From Streptomyces sp. AM 2-1-1 (GTDB lineage Bacteria; Actinomycetota; Actinomycetes; Streptomycetales; Streptomycetaceae), in assembly GCF_029167645.1 (NCBI RefSeq), contig NZ_CP119147.1, positions 3,596,001 to 3,660,000 of the forward strand: 64,000 nt of DNA, given 5' to 3'. Positions 1 through 14,427 of this stretch are shown here, one piece after another. Made by a program: the position numbers and the translations under genes. Within the stretch, counting starts at the first letter, position 1; each line of letters begins with the position of its first letter. The notes below the pieces were generated by a model. The model was not told the DNA's origin. It did no database searches and worked only from the letters and a program-made list of their open reading frames with translations.

Positions 1-51
1 AGTGATTACACGGCGTTTGAAGCGAACGTCCGTTCGAAAGGAGGGGTCTCG

Positions 52-258
52 ATGTCCCGAAGGACGATCGCCACCCTGTTTGCCTCCGTCCTGCTCAGCG
101 GCGTGGCCGTCACCGGCCTCACGGCTACGGCCTCGGCGGAGGACGCCTCGACCGCCACGGTGGAGGACGTCGGCTGGGGCACCCCTCCTGCGAACCCCCC
201 GGCCCCGACGCCCAGCGCGACGCCGACCACGGGCACGAACGACGTGGGCTGGGGCTGA
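52..258 (+). CDS. small secreted peptide with duplicated DVGWG motif
   Basis: I do not recognise a named family. The 68-residue product has a classic Sec signal peptide: basic MSRR start, hydrophobic core to about residue 25, and an ASA cleavage site, so cleavage is expected after Ala29. The mature chain would be about 39 residues, with no Cys. The pentapeptide DVGWG occurs at residues 39-43 and again as the last five residues (64-68), separated by a Pro/Thr/Ala-rich linker. The start is supported by a strong Shine-Dalgarno sequence (AAAGGAGG) shortly before the ATG, and a strong hairpin follows the stop. That makes it a free-standing gene rather than a chance frame. Function is unknown; a secreted, possibly wall-associated or assembling peptide is inference only. 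Confidence 0.75.
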   Translation: MSRRTIATLFASVLLSGVAVTGLTATASAEDASTATVEDVGWGTPPANPPAPTPSATPTTGTNDVGWG

Positions 259-311
259 GCACCCGCCATCGTCCGGTCGAGGTACTCGGGAGGTCCGCGA
301 CCGGAACATGC

Positions 312-348
312 CAGCGCCCCCTGCCGTCTCAATCGGCAGGGGGCGCTG
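312..348 (+). terminator. strong hairpin terminator after the DVGWG gene
   Basis: A perfect 15-bp inverted repeat, CAGCGCCCCCTGCCG and its complement, encloses a 7-nt loop about 53 bp after the stop of the secreted-peptide gene. There is no long T tract, as is usual for Streptomyces terminators. Confidence 0.8.
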
Positions 349-399
349 TGCTGTGGTGCCCAGAGTATTCCGGTACCGGCTCCACGGATACGGGCCGGA

Positions 400-423
400 C
401 CAGCAGGAAGTTACGCCTGCTGG
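400..423. repeat. small inverted repeat
   Basis: CCAGCAGG and CCTGCTGG are separated by 8 nt (AAGTTACG). It lies in the gene-free stretch between the peptide gene and the tRNA, which otherwise holds only the two larger hairpins. No function is assigned. Confidence 0.4.
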
Positions 424-480
424 AAGCTGCCGAGGGAAGAAGTTACGGGGCAGTAGCGGGGTAGCAAGATCCACCAATGT

Positions 481-517
481 AGAAGGCCGGTAGATCCTGG
501 GGATCTACCGGCCTTCT
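481..517 (-). terminator. 17-bp hairpin downstream of tRNA-Ile
   Basis: AGAAGGCCGGTAGATCC and its exact complement are separated by only 3 nt. It begins about 20 nt beyond the 3' end of the leftward tRNA-Ile gene, so it is best read as the tRNA terminator. Confidence 0.7.
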
Positions 518-537
518 GACCAGGCGTTATGCCTCGG

Positions 538-611
538 TGGGGCTAACAGGATTTGAACCTGTGGCCTCATCCTTATCAGGGATGCGCTCTAACCAACTGA
601 GCTATAGCCCC
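538..611 (-). tRNA. ileT: tRNA-Ile (anticodon GAT)
   Basis: On the minus strand the 74-nt gene folds as a standard tRNA. The acceptor stem is GGGGCTA paired with TAGCCCC followed by discriminator A. The D-arm is AGCTCAGTTGGTTAGAGC. The anticodon loop is CTGATAA with anticodon GAT on a CATCC/GGATG stem, and the T-arm contains GGTTCAAATCC. CCA is not encoded; the sequence after the discriminator is CCGAGG. No tRNA-Ala was found beside it. Confidence 0.95.
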
Positions 612-682
612 GCCGCGCTGCTGCGCTGACTTCTGAAGATTAGCGCACGTCGGGGCCAGTCCCAAAATCGATAGCCCGCGGG

Positions 683-1339
683 TTACTCGTCCTCGGCCAG
701 CGTGAGCTCCACGCCGCCCACGAATCCCGCCGACAGGTTGTAGATGAAGGCGCCCAGCGTCGCCAGCGCGGTGGCCAGCACCACGTCGATCACCGCGATG
801 ACCGACGTGAAGACGAGGACGCGCGGCAGCGAGAGGAACGACTGCAGATCGAAGCCGTTGCTCTCGTTGGACCCGGTCGCCTCACTGATGGTGCCGCCCA
901 CGGTGGAGAAGACGCCCATGGCGTCCATCACCATCCACAGGACCGCGGCCGCGACCACGGTGCAGATGCCGAGCGCGATGGAGAGCAGGAAGCTCACCTT
1001 CATCACCGACCACGGGTCGGCCTTCGACACCCGCAGTCGTGCCTTACGGGTACGCGGAGTGGTCCGCGCCCCTGTCCGCGGCAGACGTACGCCCTGCCCG
1101 CCGGTGGCCTGTCGGCCCCCCGCCGGCGACTCGTACGCCTGCGGCGGGTGGTACGGACCCGCCGTTCCCTGCGCGGGCTCCCGCTCCCCGGGCAGCGGCC
1201 CGTTCGCGTAGCCCTCGTACTGGGGCTGCGGGCCCCGAGTGTCCGTCACAGTGCCCCCTTGGGAGTCCGTGGCAGGGCCACGGGCACCGTTCGCTCCGTC
1301 TTCGGAAGCGGCCGAATCGGCGCCCGTGGCTCCACTCAC
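683..1339 (-). CDS. DUF3566 membrane protein downstream of gyrA
   Basis: The 218-residue protein has a disordered Gly/Pro/Gln-rich cytoplasmic region up to about residue 105. Two membrane segments follow at about 113-138 and 174-203, separated by a short loop. The C-terminal part matches the DUF3566 family, whose mycobacterial member (Rv0007) also lies next to gyrA. The GTG start is 3 nt beyond the gyrA stop and uses GAGGAG within the end of gyrA, so it is translationally coupled. A role in cell envelope or division has been proposed for the family, but the molecular function is unknown. Confidence 0.85.
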   Translation of the reverse strand: MSGATGADSAASEDGANGARGPATDSQGGTVTDTRGPQPQYEGYANGPLPGEREPAQGTAGPYHPPQAYESPAGGRQATGGQGVRLPRTGARTTPRTRKARLRVSKADPWSVMKVSFLLSIALGICTVVAAAVLWMVMDAMGVFSTVGGTISEATGSNESNGFDLQSFLSLPRVLVFTSVIAVIDVVLATALATLGAFIYNLSAGFVGGVELTLAEDE

Positions 1340-1342
1340 GCT

Positions 1343-3970
<2,628 letters not shown>

Positions 3971-4016
3971 TGCTGGTCAAAGTCCTTTCGGGCGGCGGCT
4001 TGCTTGTACGGCCGAC

Positions 4017-6538
<2,522 letters not shown>

Positions 6539-7165
6539 TCAGCCGTACGTGTCGCCGGGACCGGTCGAACCGGGGGCGCGCAGCGGCCCGTACCGGCGCT
6601 GCGGTCCGCCGGGACCGAGCACCTTGATCACGCGGACCGTGCCCTGCCCGAGGTCGGCGTTGAGCCGCGCCACCAGCTGGGGCGCGAGCAGCCGCAACTG
6701 CGTCGCCCACGCCGTCGAGGTGCACTGGACCGTCAGCACCCGGGCCTCGGGTGCCTCGTCGTACTTCAGCGGTACGCAGTGCTTGGCCAGGTCGGCGCCC
6801 ACGATCTGCGGCCACCGGCCCATCACGCCGCCCACCGCGGCGGGCGTCTCCCAGCCCCGTTCGGTGATCAGCCGGTTGATCGCCGAGCCAAGGGCCAGCG
6901 GGTCCCGGCCGTCGGACCGGGCGCCGGAGCGCAGTCCGCCCCCGCGTCCGGCCTGTCTGCGCTGCTGGACCGCCGCGCCGCGCGCCGCGGCCTGCTCCTT
7001 CGCCGCCCGCAGCGCCACCCGGGCCAGGTCCACCCCGGAGGGCTCGGGCGCTTTGCCCGCGGAGCCCTTCCCGCCGGCCCCACCGCTCTCGGCCCTACCG
7101 CCGTCCGCCGCGCCGCTTCCGGGGGTTTCGGGGACGCCCCGCGGACCGTCTTCCCTCCCGCTCAC
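6539..7165 (-). CDS. DUF721 (DciA-like) protein
   Basis: The 208-residue protein has a charged Gly/Ala-rich N-terminal half. A DUF721 domain then covers about residues 95-185, with [14 protein letters not shown] and the [15 protein letters not shown] segment. DUF721 includes DciA, which helps load the replicative helicase in bacteria that lack DnaC; a similar role here is plausible but inferred. Its GTG start overlaps the recF stop by four bases (GTGA), showing translational coupling. The same recF-DUF721-gyrB order is found in mycobacteria (Rv0003-Rv0005). Confidence 0.85.
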   Translation of the reverse strand: MSGREDGPRGVPETPGSGAADGGRAESGGAGGKGSAGKAPEPSGVDLARVALRAAKEQAAARGAAVQQRRQAGRGGGLRSGARSDGRDPLALGSAINRLITERGWETPAAVGGVMGRWPQIVGADLAKHCVPLKYDEAPEARVLTVQCTSTAWATQLRLLAPQLVARLNADLGQGTVRVIKVLGPGGPQRRYGPLRAPGSTGPGDTYG

Positions 7166-8286
7166 AGCCGGGTCACCTCGCCGGCCGCGACCTCGTACCG
7201 GGTGCCCGCGAGGACCCCCGGCACGTCGTCGTCCACGGCGGCCGTCACCAGTACCTGCTCGGCCGGCGCCACCAGCTCCGCGAGGCGCTCGCGGCGCCGC
7301 GCGTCCAGCTCGGCGAAGACGTCGTCGAGGACGAGCACCGGTTCGTTGCCCTCCGCCCGCAGCAGCTCGTACGAGGCGAGCCGCAGCGCCAGCGCGTACG
7401 ACCATGACTCGCCGTGGCTCGCGTACCCCTTCGCGGGCATCTGGCGCAGGCCCAGCAGCAGGTCGTCCCGGTGCGGACCGACCAGGGTCACCCCGCGCTC
7501 GATCTCCTGCTTCCGTACGCCGGCGAGCGCGGCCAGCACCTGCTCGTACAGCTCGTCGCGGGTGCGGGCCGGGTTCTCGTCCACCGAGCTGCGGTACTCC
7601 AGGCCCACCGGGCCGCCACCCGGTGCGACGTCGCCGTACGCCTTGTCGGTGAGCGGCTGGAGGACGGCGATCAGGTCGAGCCGCTGCGCGAGCAGTTCGG
7701 CTCCGACCCGGGCCAGGTGCTGGTCCCAGACGTCGAGCGTGGACATGTCCATGGAGCGGCCACCGTGGCGGCGGGCCATCGCGGCGGACTTCAGCAGGGT
7801 GTTGCGCTGCTTCAGCACCCGCTCGTAGTCGGAGCGGACACCCGCCATCCGGGGTGTGCGGGCGGTGACCAGTTCGTCGAGGAACCGGCGCCGCTCCCCG
7901 GGGTCGCCCTTGACCAGCGCCAGGTCCTCGGGGGCGAAGAGCACGGTCCGCAGGATGCCCACCACGTCACGGGGCCGTACCTGCGAGGAGCGGTTGATCC
8001 GGGCGCGGTTGGCGCGGCCCGGGTTCAGCTCCAGTTCGATCAGCTGGGAGCGCTCGCCCTGGGTCACCGAGGCCCGGACGACGGCCCGCTCGGCCCCCAT
8101 CCGCACCAGGGGGGCGTCCGAGGAGACGCGGTGGCTGCCGAGGGTGGCGAGGTAGCCGACCGCTTCGACGAGGTTGGTCTTGCCCTGGCCGTTGGCCCCC
8201 ACGAACGCGGTGACGCCCGGGTCGAGAGGAACCTCGGCCCGGGCGTACGAGCGGAAGTCGGCCAGCGAGAGATGCGTGACGTGCAT
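7162..8286 (-). CDS. recF: DNA replication and repair protein RecF
   Basis: RecF is an SMC-like ABC ATPase that, with RecO and RecR, helps load RecA at ssDNA gaps. Walker A is GANGQGKT at residues 30-37. Near the C-terminus [16 protein letters not shown] matches the signature region, followed by Walker [12 protein letters not shown] and its D-loop. Length (374 aa) is normal. It lies 38 nt after gnd and overlaps the DUF721 gene. Confidence 0.96.
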   Translation of the reverse strand: MHVTHLSLADFRSYARAEVPLDPGVTAFVGANGQGKTNLVEAVGYLATLGSHRVSSDAPLVRMGAERAVVRASVTQGERSQLIELELNPGRANRARINRSSQVRPRDVVGILRTVLFAPEDLALVKGDPGERRRFLDELVTARTPRMAGVRSDYERVLKQRNTLLKSAAMARRHGGRSMDMSTLDVWDQHLARVGAELLAQRLDLIAVLQPLTDKAYGDVAPGGGPVGLEYRSSVDENPARTRDELYEQVLAALAGVRKQEIERGVTLVGPHRDDLLLGLRQMPAKGYASHGESWSYALALRLASYELLRAEGNEPVLVLDDVFAELDARRRERLAELVAPAEQVLVTAAVDDDVPGVLAGTRYEVAAGEVTRL

Positions 8287-8324
8287 GGTCGCGGGCCTTC
8301 CGTCCGTCCTGCTGTGCGTGCGTA

Positions 8325-9203
8325 CTACTTCTTGTTCTCCACCGCGTGGCCACCGAACTGGTTGCGCAGCGCGGCGATCATCTTCATCTGCGGCGAGTCG
8401 TCCTGGCGCGACGCGAAGCGCGCGAAGAGCGACGCGGTGATCGCGGGCAGCGGCACCGAGTTGTCGATGGCGGCCTCGACCGTCCAGCGGCCCTCGCCCG
8501 AGTCGGCGGCGTAGCCGCGCAGGCCGTCCAGGTGCTCGTCGTCGTCCAGCGCGTTGACCGCGAGGTCGAGCAGCCAGGAGCGGATGACGGTGCCCTCCTG
8601 CCAGGAGCGGAAGACCTCGCGCACGTCGGTGACGGAGTCGACCTTCTCCAGGAGCTCCCAGCCCTCGGCGTAGGCCTGCATCATGGCGTACTCGATGCCG
8701 TTGTGGACCATCTTCGCGAAGTGGCCGGCACCGACCTTGCCGGCGTGGACGGAACCGAACTCGCCCTCCGGCTTGAGCGCGTCGAAGATCGGCTGCACCT
8801 TCTCGACGTCCTCGGGCTTGCCGCCGTACATCAGGGCGTAGCCGTTCTCCAGGCCCCAGACACCGCCCGAGACGCCGCAGTCGACGAAGCCGATGCCCTT
8901 GATGCCCAGCTCGACGGCGTGCTTCTCGTCGTCGGTCCAGCGGCTGTTGCCACCGTCGACGACGATGTCGCCGGGCTGCAGCAGCTCGGAGAGTTCGTCG
9001 ATGGTGGACTGCGTGGCGGCGCCGGCCGGGACCATGACCCAGACCACGCGCGGGCCCTTCAGCTTGCCCACGAGCTCTTCGAGGCTGTGGACATCGGCGA
9101 CGTCCGGGTTCCGGTCGTAACCGATGACGGTGTGGCCAGCGCGGCGGATGCGCTCGCGCATGTTGCCGCCCATCTTGCCGAGGCCGACGAGACCGAGCTC
9201 CAT
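8325..9203 (-). CDS. gnd: 6-phosphogluconate dehydrogenase, short (GndA/YqeC-type)
   Basis: The enzyme oxidatively decarboxylates 6-phosphogluconate to ribulose 5-phosphate. The dinucleotide fold begins [12 protein letters not shown] (4-15). [12 protein letters not shown] and the catalytic-lysine segment [12 protein letters not shown] are present. At 292 residues it is the short form, about 180 residues shorter than E. coli Gnd. Short forms are often NAD-preferring, but cofactor preference is not settled here. The start follows AAGGA. Placement between dnaN and recF is usual for Streptomyces. Confidence 0.93.
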   Translation of the reverse strand: MELGLVGLGKMGGNMRERIRRAGHTVIGYDRNPDVADVHSLEELVGKLKGPRVVWVMVPAGAATQSTIDELSELLQPGDIVVDGGNSRWTDDEKHAVELGIKGIGFVDCGVSGGVWGLENGYALMYGGKPEDVEKVQPIFDALKPEGEFGSVHAGKVGAGHFAKMVHNGIEYAMMQAYAEGWELLEKVDSVTDVREVFRSWQEGTVIRSWLLDLAVNALDDDEHLDGLRGYAADSGEGRWTVEAAIDNSVPLPAITASLFARFASRQDDSPQMKMIAALRNQFGGHAVENKK

Positions 9204-9273
9204 CAGAGATTCCTTAAACGTTGTGCCGATACGTTCCCGGCTCCGAGCCTACGCCCGGGGCCGGGACACGGAG

Positions 9274-9307
9274 CGGCGGGCAAGCTCAGCGCCGAGCCTG
9301 CCCGCCG
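9274..9307 (-). terminator. hairpin between dnaN and gnd
   Basis: CGGCGGGCA (9274-9282) pairs with TGCCCGCCG (9299-9307). The inner GCTC/GAGC extends the stem. It lies just after the leftward dnaN stop and probably ends dnaN transcription. Confidence 0.65.
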
Positions 9308-9359
9308 GATCCTCTGTCTTGGGTACGGGTACCTCGTGCCGGACGGCACGGACAGCGGG

Positions 9360-10490
9360 TCAGCCGGAGAGGCGGACCGGCATGATCAGGTACTTGTACG
9401 CGTCGTTCGCCTCCGCGTCGACGGCCGGACGGCCGCTGAGCAGGGCGGGCTTCGTGGAGGTGGTGAAGGAGAGCTGGGCGACCGGGGAGTCGATGGCGCT
9501 CAGCCCGTCCAGCAGGAAGGTCGGGTTGAAGGCGATGGAGATGTCGTCGCCCTCCAGCACCGCGTCGACGCGCTCCACAGCCTGTGCGTCGTCCGAGGAA
9601 CCGGCTTCCAGGATGAGCACGCCCTGCTCGAAGCTGAGCCGGACCGGGGTGTTCCGCTCGGCGACGAGAGCCACACGCTTGACGGCCTCGACGAACGGCG
9701 CGGTCTCGATCACCGCGATGGAGTTGAACTCGGTCGGGAAGAGCGTGCGGTACTTCGGCAGGTCGCCTTCGAGCAAACGGGTGGTCGTACGGCGGCCGGC
9801 CCCCTCGAAACCGATCAGGCCCTCGCCCGCTCCGGCACCGGAGAGCGCCAGCGTGACCGTGTCGCCGCTGGTGAGCGCCTTGGCGGTGTCCAGCAGCGTC
9901 TTGGCGGGCACCAGGGCCACGGCGGAGGCGTCGGGGTTCTCCGGCTTCCACTGGAACTCGCGGACGGCGAAGCGGTAGCGGTCGGTCGAGGCCAGCGTGA
10001 CGGTTTCGCCCTCGATCTCGATGCGGACGCCGGTGAGCACCGGGAGGGTGTCGTCGCGGCCCGCGGCGATGGCTACCTGGGCGGCGGCGGAGGCGAAGAC
10101 CTCACCGGGCACCGTGCCGGTGGCGGTCGGCATCTGCGGCAGCGCCGGGTACTCCTCCACAGGCAGTGTGTGGAGGGTGAAGCGCGACGACCCGCAGAGG
10201 ACGGTGGCGCGCACACCGTCGGTGGAGATCTCCACCGGGCGGTTGGGCAGGGCGCGGCAGATGTCGGCGAGCAGGCGGCCGGAGACCAGGACCGTGCCGT
10301 CCTCCTCGACCTCGGCGTCGACGGAGACCTTCGCGGAGACCTCGTAGTCGAAGCTGGAGAAGCTGAGGGAACCGTCCTCGGCCTTCAGCAGAAGGCCCGC
10401 GAGGACGGGCGCCGGCGGACGGGCCGGGAGGCTGCGGGCCACCCAGGCCACCGCCTCCGCGAGTACATCGCGCTCCACCCGGATCTTCAC
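9360..10490 (-). CDS. dnaN: DNA polymerase III beta sliding clamp
   Basis: DnaN forms the ring that tethers DNA polymerase III and many repair proteins to DNA. The chosen GTG (product VKIRVERDVLAEAV, 376 aa) is preceded by AGGAGG; the open frame continues upstream into oriC without a better site. The three clamp domains are recognisable, and the protein ends in YKYLIMPVRLSG, the conserved clamp C-terminus that borders the partner-binding pocket. It sits on the opposite side of oriC from dnaA and is transcribed in the same direction. Confidence 0.97.
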   Translation of the reverse strand: MKIRVERDVLAEAVAWVARSLPARPPAPVLAGLLLKAEDGSLSFSSFDYEVSAKVSVDAEVEEDGTVLVSGRLLADICRALPNRPVEISTDGVRATVLCGSSRFTLHTLPVEEYPALPQMPTATGTVPGEVFASAAAQVAIAAGRDDTLPVLTGVRIEIEGETVTLASTDRYRFAVREFQWKPENPDASAVALVPAKTLLDTAKALTSGDTVTLALSGAGAGEGLIGFEGAGRRTTTRLLEGDLPKYRTLFPTEFNSIAVIETAPFVEAVKRVALVAERNTPVRLSFEQGVLILEAGSSDDAQAVERVDAVLEGDDISIAFNPTFLLDGLSAIDSPVAQLSFTTSTKPALLSGRPAVDAEANDAYKYLIMPVRLSG

Positions 10491-10661
10491 CGGAACCGCC
10501 TCCTGCTGTTGCTCGCTCGCCCTGCTGGCCTCGTCGTCGATCGGGTCCGTCGGCCGGGGGGCCGGGGAGGACGCCGGGGTCCAGTCTGACCTACGGCACC
10601 GACACTCGTCGCTGCTCGGGGTCAAGTCGCCCGCAGCGGTCCGAAAGCTCGGCAGGCCAAG
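10491..10661. other. dnaN leader and promoter region
   Basis: This non-coding stretch lies between dnaN and the first DnaA-box-like sequence. It should hold the leftward dnaN promoter, but I could not identify one with confidence. Frames running through it are extensions of dnaN or random. Confidence 0.4.
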
Positions 10662-11234
10662 TTGTGCACAGCCCCCACTTCGAAGCTGATTCCTTGCTAA
10701 CTCTGAGGGGTAGTAGTAGTAGGGCCTGTGGAAACCGTGGATAACGTCGTTTTCGCAGCTCAGAGCCGGTTTTTTGTCCACCGCCCCTGTGGGCGCGGTC
10801 AGTGGATAACCAGGCACTTCTGTGGACACCCGGAAGTTGTGCACACCCGATGCACAGGAGGGGTCTACTTCTCCCCAGGCCTGTCCCCAGCTTTATCCGG
10901 GTTCCCCACAGGCCCACCGGTCCCCTCGGTGTGACGCCTTTCACTCCTCGTGGTGAGGAGGGGTGTCGTGTTGCCGAACAGTGGACAGCGGTGTGGAGAA
11001 GGGCGTCTCTCCTGGGGACAAGCCAGCCGATCCTGTGAGTTGCCGGTGGACAACCGGGGCAGCGTCCTGTGGACAGAAAATTTATCCACAGGCTGTGGAT
11101 CATTGTTGACCACAAATCCCCAGGCGGTTGACCTGGCCTGATGGAGTATCGGCAGCCAGCCCTGTGGAAGCAATCTGGACAACTTCCCAGTCCCCAGGCT
11201 GTGGAGGGAAGATTCCGGCTCCATCTGTGGAGAA
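10662..11234. other. oriC: chromosomal origin oriC with DnaA-box clusters
   Basis: The dnaN-dnaA spacer holds about 20 nine-mers close to the Streptomyces DnaA box TTGTCCACA, on both strands. Clear ones start at 10774 (TTGTCCACC), 10821 (TGTGGACAC), 11045 (GGTGGACAA), 11068 (TGTGGACAG), 11082 (TTATCCACA), 11094 (TGTGGATCA), 11106 (TTGACCACA) and 11174 (TCTGGACAA). TTGTGCACA occurs twice, at 10662 and 10837. Most boxes fall in two groups, about 10727-10845 and 10980-11114, with a further group at 11163-11234. As known for Streptomyces origins, there is no long AT-rich unwinding block. Confidence 0.93.
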
Positions 11235-11269
11235 GCCAGGTCCCAGCTGATCCGTGACCTTCTGTTCGA

Positions 11270-11730
11270 ACGGTGAGAAGCGGCGACACCGGGCGGAACG
11301 AAGGCACCACGGCCCTCCGCAGTGCTCGAAAACCCGCGGGCGAGCCCGCTCGGGACGGCGGAGGAGGGCCAGAAGGGGTCGACGGGAAGGGCGGAGAGGC
11401 TGCGGAAGCACTCCGTGGGAGGCCCCCGACCGTGGGACGCCCCCGGACGGGGAGACGCCCTCGGCCGAGGGGCGCCGGTGGCCGCGCGGACAGTGGGGGT
11501 ACTCACCGGGGGCGGCGGTGGCGCGCACCGGGAACGCCGAAGGCGCCCCACCGGACCGCGAACGGGTCGGGTGGGGCGCCTCGTTGTCCACCGTCTGTGG
11601 GTGGAGTGCGCCGGGTGGGGTGCGCCGGTCCGGGAACGCCGGTCCGGGAACGCGGGAGCACGGGACCGCGGCCGACGGGGCGGCACGTGGCCTGGCCGCC
11701 CTTACGCCTGCGGGTGCGCCTTGGGGCGCG
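11270..11730. other. GC-rich gene-free block between oriC and dnaA
   Basis: About 460 bp follow the last DnaA box before the dnaA stop. The frames that cross it are very biased in composition and have no supported starts. It contains short repeats, for example GGTCCGGGAACGC twice in tandem at about 11626-11658. I see no gene or clear terminator. Confidence 0.5.
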
Positions 11731-13518
11731 TCAGCCGTTCTTGATGCGGTTGGTGAGCTCGGTGACCTGGTTGTAGATGGAGCGCCGCTCGGCCATCAGC
11801 GCGCGAATCTTGCGGTCGGCGTGCATCACCGTCGTGTGGTCGCGGCCGCCGAACTGCGCGCCGATCTTCGGCAGGGAGAGATCGGTCAGCTCACGGCAGA
11901 GGTACATGGCGATCTGCCGGGCCGTCACCAGCACCCGGCTGCGCGAGGACCCGCAGAGGTCTTCGACCGTCAACCCGAAGTAGTCGGCCGTCGCCGCCAT
12001 GATCGCGGGTGCGGTGATCTCCGGAGCCGAGTCCTCGCCGCCGGGGATGAGGTCCTTCAGCACGATCTCGGTCAGTCCGAGGTCCACCGGCTGCCGGTTG
12101 AGGCTCGCGAACGCCGTCACGCGGATGAGGGCGCCCTCCAGCTCACGGATGTTGCGTGAGATCCGCGAGGCGATGAACTCCAGCACCTCCGGCGGGGCGT
12201 TCAGCTGCTCCTGCACCGCCTTCTTGCGCAGGATCGCGATCCGCGTCTCCAGTTCGGGCGGCTGCACATCGGTGGTCAGACCCCACTCGAACCGGTTCCG
12301 CAGCCGGTCCTCCAGCGTCACCAACTGCTTGGGCGGCCGGTCGGAGGAGAGCACGATCTGCTTGTTGGCATTGTGGAGCGTGTTGAACGTGTGGAAGAAC
12401 TCCTCCTGCGTCGACTCCTTGCTCGCCAGGAACTGGATGTCGTCGACGAGCAGGATGTCGACGTCCCGGTACCGCTTGCGGAAGGTGTCGCCCTTGCCGT
12501 CGCGGATCGAGTTGATGAACTCGTTGGTGAATTCCTCGGAGCTCACGTACCGCACCCGAGTCCCCGGGTAGAGGCTCCGGGCGTAGTGGCCGATGGCGTG
12601 CAGGAGGTGGGTCTTGCCGAGGCCGGACTCCCCGTAGATGAACAGCGGGTTGTACGCCTTCGCGGGTGCTTCGGCCACCGCCACCGCCGCCGCGTGCGCG
12701 AACCGGTTGGACGCGCCGATGACGAACGTGTCGAAGAGGTACTTGGGGTTCAGCCGGGCGTGCGGCTCGCCCGGGCCCGGCGCCGGGGACTGCTGCGAGC
12801 CCTGTCCCGGCATCCCGCCGCCGGCCCGCCCGTTCCGGTGCTGCTGGTCCTGGAGGTCGTGCCGCTCGGACCGCTGGGGCTCGTACCCCTGCCGCTCCGG
12901 TGGCTGCGACCGGTAGTCGTGGGTGGGCTGCTGCGGACGGCCGGTGCCGCCGTACGGCTCGCGCCACTGGTCCGCCGGCTGCTCGCGGTCCTGGTAGCCG
13001 CCGTGCCGGGGCTGCTGCCAGGAGAGGTCCTCCTGGGTGCGCGGCCAGGCGCCGGGCTCCGGACGCTGCTGGTACTCCGGATACGCGGGCCGGGCGGTCG
13101 GCATCCCGTCGTCCTGCGAGCGGTGACCGTAGGTGTCGTACGGGTCGCCGCGCTGCGGATCATCGTGCTGCGGGTTCGGGTACCGGTGGTTCTGCCGGCC
13201 CTGCTGGGTCTGGTGCAGCGGCGGAGCCGGAGGGGTGGGCTCGCCCACCGAGTCGTCGACGGTGATCGCGATCCGGATCGTGCGGCCGCACTCCCGCGTC
13301 AGCGTCTCACTGATGAGCGGCGCCAGCCGGCCCTCCAGGACCCGCTTGCCCCACTCGTTGGGTACGGCGAGCAACGCGGTGTCGGCCACCAGGGCGAGCG
13401 GCTGGCACCGCTCGATCCACTGCTTGTCCTTGGGCTCGATGCCCTGCTGGCCCTCACCGAGGAGATGTTCCAGCACGCGTGGCCACACTGCGGCAAGATC
13501 GGCGGGTACATCAGCCAC
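11731..13518 (-). CDS. dnaA: chromosomal replication initiator DnaA
   Basis: DnaA binds the oriC boxes, unwinds the origin and recruits DnaB. I chose the GTG at 13518 (product [15 protein letters not shown], 595 aa), which gives the usual domain I start; an upstream in-frame start would add 39 unlikely residues. Domain I spans about residues 1-90. The long linker (about 95-255) is rich in Gln, Pro, Gly and Arg and is a Streptomyces hallmark. The AAA+ core has Walker A GESGLGKT and Walker [10 protein letters not shown]. The C-terminal helix-turn-helix carries the DnaA signature [15 protein letters not shown]. Confidence 0.97.
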   Translation of the reverse strand: MADVPADLAAVWPRVLEHLLGEGQQGIEPKDKQWIERCQPLALVADTALLAVPNEWGKRVLEGRLAPLISETLTRECGRTIRIAITVDDSVGEPTPPAPPLHQTQQGRQNHRYPNPQHDDPQRGDPYDTYGHRSQDDGMPTARPAYPEYQQRPEPGAWPRTQEDLSWQQPRHGGYQDREQPADQWREPYGGTGRPQQPTHDYRSQPPERQGYEPQRSERHDLQDQQHRNGRAGGGMPGQGSQQSPAPGPGEPHARLNPKYLFDTFVIGASNRFAHAAAVAVAEAPAKAYNPLFIYGESGLGKTHLLHAIGHYARSLYPGTRVRYVSSEEFTNEFINSIRDGKGDTFRKRYRDVDILLVDDIQFLASKESTQEEFFHTFNTLHNANKQIVLSSDRPPKQLVTLEDRLRNRFEWGLTTDVQPPELETRIAILRKKAVQEQLNAPPEVLEFIASRISRNIRELEGALIRVTAFASLNRQPVDLGLTEIVLKDLIPGGEDSAPEITAPAIMAATADYFGLTVEDLCGSSRSRVLVTARQIAMYLCRELTDLSLPKIGAQFGGRDHTTVMHADRKIRALMAERRSIYNQVTELTNRIKNG

Positions 13519-13624
13519 AAGGCACGCTCTCTCGCATGTCCCACGAATGTGTGGTTCCCGGGACGGAATGGGTCGGGTCGGGTCGGGCCCGGCAGGGGGA
13601 ACGAAAAGAAACCGGAGTTCAGCC

Positions 13625-13679
13625 ACGGTAGTCACGGCGACCCGCCCGGTTCAAGTTGTTGTCCACAGCCTGTGCATAG
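13625..13679 (-). promoter_or_regulatory. dnaA promoter with adjacent DnaA box
   Basis: On the minus strand TTGAAC (13649-13654) and TACCGT (13625-13630) are 18 bp apart, a reasonable -35/-10 pair for dnaA. A perfect box TTGTCCACA occupies 13659-13667, immediately upstream of the -35. A weaker TGTGCATAG follows at 13671-13679. The arrangement fits known DnaA autoregulation in Streptomyces. Confidence 0.65.
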
Positions 13680-13701
13680 TGGGGGGTCGGCCGAGGCGAG
13701 T

Positions 13702-13731
13702 TTGACCGGATGGCGTAGCCGCGCGTACCGT
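13702..13731 (+). promoter_or_regulatory. candidate rpmH promoter
   Basis: TTGACC and TACCGT are separated by 18 bp in the divergent dnaA-rpmH spacer, about 170 bp before rpmH. The spacing and -10 resemble the principal sigma (HrdB) class. Confidence 0.5.
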
Positions 13732-13899
13732 GACCAGGTCGAGTTGTCGATGGCTGCTGCCGCCTGCCTCCGATGGGCAAAGATCACGATCTGTGATTGT
13801 GAAGCGGTGCACTAAGGCGTTTACGCGAGTTCCCTCGTGGGCGCACGGTGACAGCCAGGCGATGTCCCGCCATCACCCGATTTATTCTGGAGCCCCCGA

Positions 13900-14037
13900 G
13901 TGAGCAAGCGCACCTTCCAGCCGAACAACCGCCGCCGCGCCAAGACCCACGGCTTCCGGCTGCGCATGCGGACCCGTGCCGGCCGCGCGATTCTGGCGAA
14001 CCGCCGCGGCAAGGGTCGCAGCGCCCTGTCCGCCTGA
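13900..14037 (+). CDS. rpmH: 50S ribosomal protein L34
   Basis: This 45-residue basic protein begins [18 protein letters not shown] and ends GRSALSA, the normal L34 length and sequence pattern. It is part of the large ribosomal subunit. The GTG start is preceded by GGAG. It is the first gene of the rpmH-rnpA-yidD-yidC-jag-rsmG run, divergent from dnaA. Confidence 0.98.
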   Translation: MSKRTFQPNNRRRAKTHGFRLRMRTRAGRAILANRRGKGRSALSA

Positions 14038-14055
14038 TCACCCACAGGTCATGAC

Positions 14056-14427
14056 GTGCTGCCTACCGAGAATCGGCTGAGGCGGCGCGAGGACTTCGCG
14101 ACCGCGGTACGACGAGGACGCAGGGCCGGTCGCCCTCTGCTCGTCGTCCATCTACGCAGCGGTACTACGGACCCGCACACGGTGGGGAAGACCCCTTCCC
14201 CACCGCGTGCGGGTTTCGTCGTCAGCAAAGCCGTGGGTGGTGCGGTCGTCCGCACCGCTGTGAAGCGCCGGCTTCGCCATCTGGTCCGTGACCGGCTGGC
14301 TCAGCTGCCCCCCGGTAGCCTGGTCGTGGTACGTGCGTTGCCCGGATCGGGCGATGCCGACCACGCCGAGCTGACCCGAGACCTGGACGCCGCCCTCGCG
14401 CGGTTGCTGGGAGGGGGCGCGCGATGA
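14056..14427 (+). CDS. rnpA: ribonuclease P protein component
   Basis: RnpA is the small basic protein that helps RNase P RNA bind and cleave the 5' leader of pre-tRNAs. The 123-residue product starts with a GTG ([14 protein letters not shown]). The RNase P motif is seen as [17 protein letters not shown] at about residues 63-79. It follows rpmH by 18 nt and overlaps yidD by four bases (ATGA). Confidence 0.96.
   Translation: MLPTENRLRRREDFATAVRRGRRAGRPLLVVHLRSGTTDPHTVGKTPSPPRAGFVVSKAVGGAVVRTAVKRRLRHLVRDRLAQLPPGSLVVVRALPGSGDADHAELTRDLDAALARLLGGGAR

Noticed and set aside
541..611. An rRNA operon next to tRNA-Ile.
   Set aside because: No 16S, 23S or 5S sequence was found in the flanks; the tRNA stands alone.
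8346..10589. A 747-codon rightward frame across gnd and dnaN.
   Set aside because: It spans the gene boundary antisense to both and is Arg/Asp/Gly-biased, as expected for shadow frames.
10591..11686. Leftward frames of 239 and 273 codons through oriC.
   Set aside because: They run through the DnaA boxes, are Arg/Ser/Pro-biased and have no ribosome site or domain.
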